Source of the DNA: Firmicutes bacterium UBA6113
GTDB taxonomy: Bacteria; Bacillota; Clostridia; Tissierellales; Sedimentibacteraceae
Assembly (NCBI GenBank): GCA_002422545.1
Contig: DIWF01000036.1
Location: 62,001 to 126,000, forward strand
Direction: 5' to 3'
Length of the DNA stretch: 64,000 nucleotides
Shown: positions 61,644-64,000 of the stretch, one piece after another
How positions within the stretch are numbered: position 1 is the first letter of the stretch
How the letters are laid out: each line of letters opens with the position of its first letter
The notes under the pieces: model-generated
Databases searched by the model: none
Seen by the model: the letters and a program-made list of their open reading frames with translations, nothing else
Told to the model about the DNA's origin: nothing
Position numbers and translations under genes: made by a program

Positions 61644-61920
61644 CTAAAGAGGCATGATAAGCTTAATCATCATATTTCTAATAAATTTGTCTCCCTTATT
61701 ATTTTTATTTGCATCATCATAGTTTTCCGACAATAATATCAGGGAAGATAATTTCATTCCATAAATTTCCAAATACTTTTCTAACGATTCTAGTGATGGT
61801 TGTTTCTTATTATTCTCGATCTCAGAAAGATAGCTTTTTGATATTTGAAACAATTCGCTCATATCAAGCTCATTATACCCATATATGGTCCTAGTTCAGC
61901 TTTAAAATATCTCCTATCAT
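61644..61920 (-). pseudogene. XRE-family HTH regulator, frameshifted
   Basis: The conserved HTH part reads DMSELFQISKSYLSEIENNK then KQPSLESLEKYLEIYGM. A proper start exists at ATG 61920 behind AAAGGTGGG (MIGDILK...), but after seven codons the frame hits TAG. The HTH part continues in another frame (ELGPYMG.. then YNELDMSEL), so at least one or two small indels lie at 61863-61900. Confidence 0.75.
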
Positions 61921-61967
61921 AGTTACCCACCTTTCTTAAATTTTCTATCTATATAAAGTCTAACAGT

Positions 61968-62603
61968 CTACTCACTCTTGATTGTCAAAAAATTTTTCAT
62001 TTTATTTATTAGTTTTTCAAATTCTTCTTGTGCCAGAGCATCTGACTTCCATTCATATGTATAACCTCTTCCGACTCTTTTTCTAATAACAAAACAAAAT
62101 TGTTCCGGTTTATCCAATTCATCTTGTTTATAGAATCTCCATTCTAATGAATCTGTATATATTACTTTATCAATTTTTTCAGCACTTAAATGTAGTTTAA
62201 TTTGTTTCGGACAATTGTTACAATCACATTTATATATAGCTTCTTTTCCATAAGGAGATTTCACTTCAATAGTTGCAATATACTTTATTTCATTTTCGTA
62301 CTCAATATTATACCAGTTCCAATTACTTGCTATCAAAATGTCTGGAGTTGTAGGTTTCTCTCGACCTTGATCATCAATATATTTTCCTGAATAATGATAA
62401 TAATCATGTTTACTAGTATCTGTCCCTTTTGTTCCAACATTTACAACATCATACTTTGGAAACAAGTTTTCGATAAGTCGTTTTATAACATCATTTTGAA
62501 AATTAATTTCTCTAGTATCATTATTGCGTATATATTTATCAATCCATTTTTTATATTCTGTAAAGGGAATATTATCATCCATAGATTGTACTTGTAAACT
62601 CAT
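61968..62603 (-). CDS. PD-(D/E)XK nuclease-like protein next to TIR
   Basis: 211 residues from the ATG at 62603, seven bases after GGGAGA. The motif TTPDILIAS (Asp88) followed by ATIEVKSP (Glu113, Lys115) is a PD-(D/E)XK nuclease core, with an amphipathic helix INFQNDVIKRLIENLFP before it, as in HsdR-like endonuclease N-domains. A CDCNNC cluster lies near residue 125. There is no helicase or recognition domain. It lies 52 bases after the TIR gene and is probably the DNA- or RNA-cutting partner; the function is inferred. Confidence 0.65.
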   Translation of the reverse strand: MSLQVQSMDDNIPFTEYKKWIDKYIRNNDTREINFQNDVIKRLIENLFPKYDVVNVGTKGTDTSKHDYYHYSGKYIDDQGREKPTTPDILIASNWNWYNIEYENEIKYIATIEVKSPYGKEAIYKCDCNNCPKQIKLHLSAEKIDKVIYTDSLEWRFYKQDELDKPEQFCFVIRKRVGRGYTYEWKSDALAQEEFEKLINKMKNFLTIKSE

Positions 62604-62655
62604 ATTCGAATCTCCCATATTATAGTCTGCGGATTGTTTTCTTTCTAAATTGCAT

Positions 62656-63480
62656 TTACAATAATTGTATAAACTCTTCTGCTAATTCTTCTGCTGTAAA
62701 ATCTGCTGATTTTAAAGCTAGCATATCAGCAAGCATAGGACTGTTTTTCTTCACAACATCTTTGGAAATATTATGCCACAATGGTAAAATCACTTTTCTC
62801 CCATTTTCTTGTTTAGCAAATAATCCATTTAATTCTTCTCCAGTCCAAAACTTCTTGAAATATGGTTCAGACAAGATAACAATTCCATATCTGGAATTTG
62901 AAAGTCCATCATCTATTGACTTTCTAAGACTATCTCCTACTCTTAACGTGAATTTGTCATACCATACTTTCGCACCTTTATCTATAAGCGAAGTAGCTAA
63001 CGGTTCCGCAATTGCTTCCTTATCCTCTGACGCATGAGATATAAAAAAATCATATTCTTTTTTTTCTGCAATATTAGCGCTTACTGTAGTAGACGGAGAG
63101 ACTTTTATCTCATTAATCAACTGTCGTTGTTCTTCAATAATAGAGTTTTGTTTTTTGAGAGAAACATCGTAAAGTTTAGCTTGTTCTTTCTGCAATTCAC
63201 TCTGGGCTTTAGAAATTTCCATTCTTTTTTTGTTTATTTTCACATTAATATCTGTTTGGTTTTTTCTACTTTTCAAAATTTTCTCATTATCAGAGTCAAT
63301 TGATCTTTGTTTTGATTTCATTTGAGTTATGGATGTATTTTTATTTACAGACTTCTCTATTCTTTGAATATTTTTAAGATATCCTACTTCCTTATTACCT
63401 TCACGTTCCAATTCTCTGGATAAACGTTCAACTTCTGATTGAAGTGAGCGAATCTTACTTTCTATTGAGCTTACTGACAT
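62656..63480 (-). CDS. Coiled-coil TIR-domain protein
   Basis: 274 residues. Residues 1-125 are a Lys/Glu-rich coiled coil. Residues about 143-270 are a TIR domain: YDFFISHASEDKE, GAKVWYDKFTLRVGDSLRKSI, YGIVILSEPYFKKFWTGEEL. The likely catalytic Glu of NAD-cleaving TIR enzymes is Glu216 in WTGEEL. Bacterial TIR proteins use NAD+ to make signal molecules or to deplete it during phage infection. Followed directly by the nuclease-like gene and bracketed by repeat copies D and E. Probably anti-phage defence. Confidence 0.85.
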   Translation of the reverse strand: MSVSSIESKIRSLQSEVERLSRELEREGNKEVGYLKNIQRIEKSVNKNTSITQMKSKQRSIDSDNEKILKSRKNQTDINVKINKKRMEISKAQSELQKEQAKLYDVSLKKQNSIIEEQRQLINEIKVSPSTTVSANIAEKKEYDFFISHASEDKEAIAEPLATSLIDKGAKVWYDKFTLRVGDSLRKSIDDGLSNSRYGIVILSEPYFKKFWTGEELNGLFAKQENGRKVILPLWHNISKDVVKKNSPMLADMLALKSADFTAEELAEEFIQLL

Positions 63481-63607
63481 AGTAATTCCTTTCTATAATC
63501 CCTTCCCCGGTTCCAACTTACGTTCTTTCCTACCAGGCATTAACATTTCCACAAAATCAAAAATCAATTTTGAATGAGTCAAAATTATTTTAGTGTTTCA
63601 TTCTATT

Positions 63608-63808
63608 TTACCAACTTGTACACTTAAAAAATTCATCCTCAACTAAAATCGCACTAAATATTTCAAGTCTTAACGTCTCATCCTCATCATAATTACAATT
63701 TAAAATAACCTCCATTATGCGTCTGAGCAATTCCTCATTGATATGTCCTGCGGCTACATGGTAACTGATATTTTCCATCTCTCTGAAATAGATATTGACA
63801 ATTGACAT
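63608..63808 (-). CDS. Possible 66-residue ORF
   Basis: A short acidic frame (HINEELLRRIMEVILNCNYD, EDETLRLEIFSAILVEDEFF) with no recognised family. Met11 may be the start; ribosome sites are weak at both. Coding-like amino-acid use (acidic helices) is the only support. It lies just inside repeat copy E. Confidence 0.3.
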   Translation of the reverse strand: MSIVNIYFREMENISYHVAAGHINEELLRRIMEVILNCNYDEDETLRLEIFSAILVEDEFFKCTSW

Positions 63809-63850
63809 ATATCAATTTTTCAATAAAAACATTGCTGTTAATATAAGAGA

Positions 63851-63947
63851 CCACTGGGGACGATTTTTCATGTCCAATTTGCACTCTACAAATATTCTTT
63901 AATTAAGCCATTTTCATGCAGAATTGCCACCGAGAGCCGTCCCCTCA
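63851..63947. repeat. GGGGACGG-family dispersed repeat, copy E
   Basis: 97 bases from CCACTGGGGACGATTTTTC to GAGAGCCGTCCCCTCATATGG. The best-preserved copy: 5' GGGGACG and 3' CCGTCCCC ends, AATTTGCACTCTACAAATATT in the middle and AATTGCCACCGAGAGCC before the end. Same orientation as copies B, C and D. Confidence 0.8.
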
Positions 63948-64000
63948 TATGGCTACGATTACTCTTCATGTCTCGAATATTTTCTAAAATCAATTATTTT

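Noticed and set aside
61968..63480. Classic Thoeris system
   Set aside because: A TIR gene is present but the partner is a PD-(D/E)XK-like protein with no SIR2 or SLOG (ThsA) domain.
1..64000. CRISPR arrays, tRNA or rRNA genes, intact insertion sequences
   Set aside because: No regularly spaced direct repeats, no tRNA-like TTCGANTC/CCA arrangement and no transposase ORF were recognised by reading.

Overview
The window is AT-rich DNA from an anaerobic, endospore-forming member of the Clostridia (Firmicutes). The evidence is: dipicolinate synthase genes with a sigma-K-like promoter, a SpoIID-like peptidoglycan-binding protein, a T-box leader, a purine riboswitch, a sigma-54 enhancer-binding regulator, strong Shine-Dalgarno sites with many TTG starts, and two apparent selenoprotein genes. 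Selenoproteins together with amino-acid metabolism would fit a Sedimentibacter-like Tissierellia genome, but that placement is inference.

Layout. 0.1-4.2 kb: a secreted SGNH-hydrolase-like protein and a SpoIID/peptidoglycan-binding gene pair. 4.3-12.9 kb (minus strand): almost complete aromatic amino-acid biosynthesis in two transcription units. A phenylalanine T-box (specifier UUC) precedes aroF-pheA. A separate promoter, a tyrosine-rich leader peptide and an intrinsic terminator precede aroF-tyrA-aroB-aroA-aroC-aroK. Each DAHP synthase paralogue is thus tied to one end product. 13.0-14.6 kb: a UxxC glutaredoxin read through an in-frame TGA, and a DUF438/hemerythrin/PAS protein. 14.8-25.1 kb: a sugar-acid catabolic operon (UxaA-type dehydratase halves, KdgT-type permease, DUF1537 kinase, PdxA2, LarA-type racemase, glycerate kinase) behind a consensus sigma-54 promoter. 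It lies next to a PrpR-type activator and an HpcH/HpaI aldolase.

25.2-37 kb: two paralogous membrane diguanylate cyclases around an aminotransferase, an unusual TRAP-binding-protein fusion without a signal peptide, YmaF, a pyrroline-5-carboxylate dehydrogenase, a TetR regulator with oleate hydratase, and YoaK. 37.2-40.6 kb: a restriction-modification remnant with two D12-class adenine methylases, one carrying an N-terminal HTH, plus a nuclease-like protein and a 34-codon stub resembling the start of an AlwI-type endonuclease. 40.7-45.8 kb: the route from aspartate to dipicolinate (lysC, asd, dapA, dpaA, dpaB) and a HesB-like selenoprotein. 46.1-48 kb: a purine riboswitch, NCS2-type permease and phosphoribosyltransferase.

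48-64 kb is accessory DNA: a flavocytochrome c fragment, an M20 peptidase with a YfcC-type carrier and GntR regulator, a frameshifted phytoene-desaturase-like gene, a glucose/sorbosone-dehydrogenase-like protein, YgiD, a PadR/DUF2812 pair with a clear operator, YolD plus a Y-family polymerase, broken HTH genes, and a TIR plus PD-(D/E)XK nuclease pair that looks like a defence module. A roughly 95-bp repeat with GGGGACGG/CCGTCCCC ends recurs here and flanks several of these modules.
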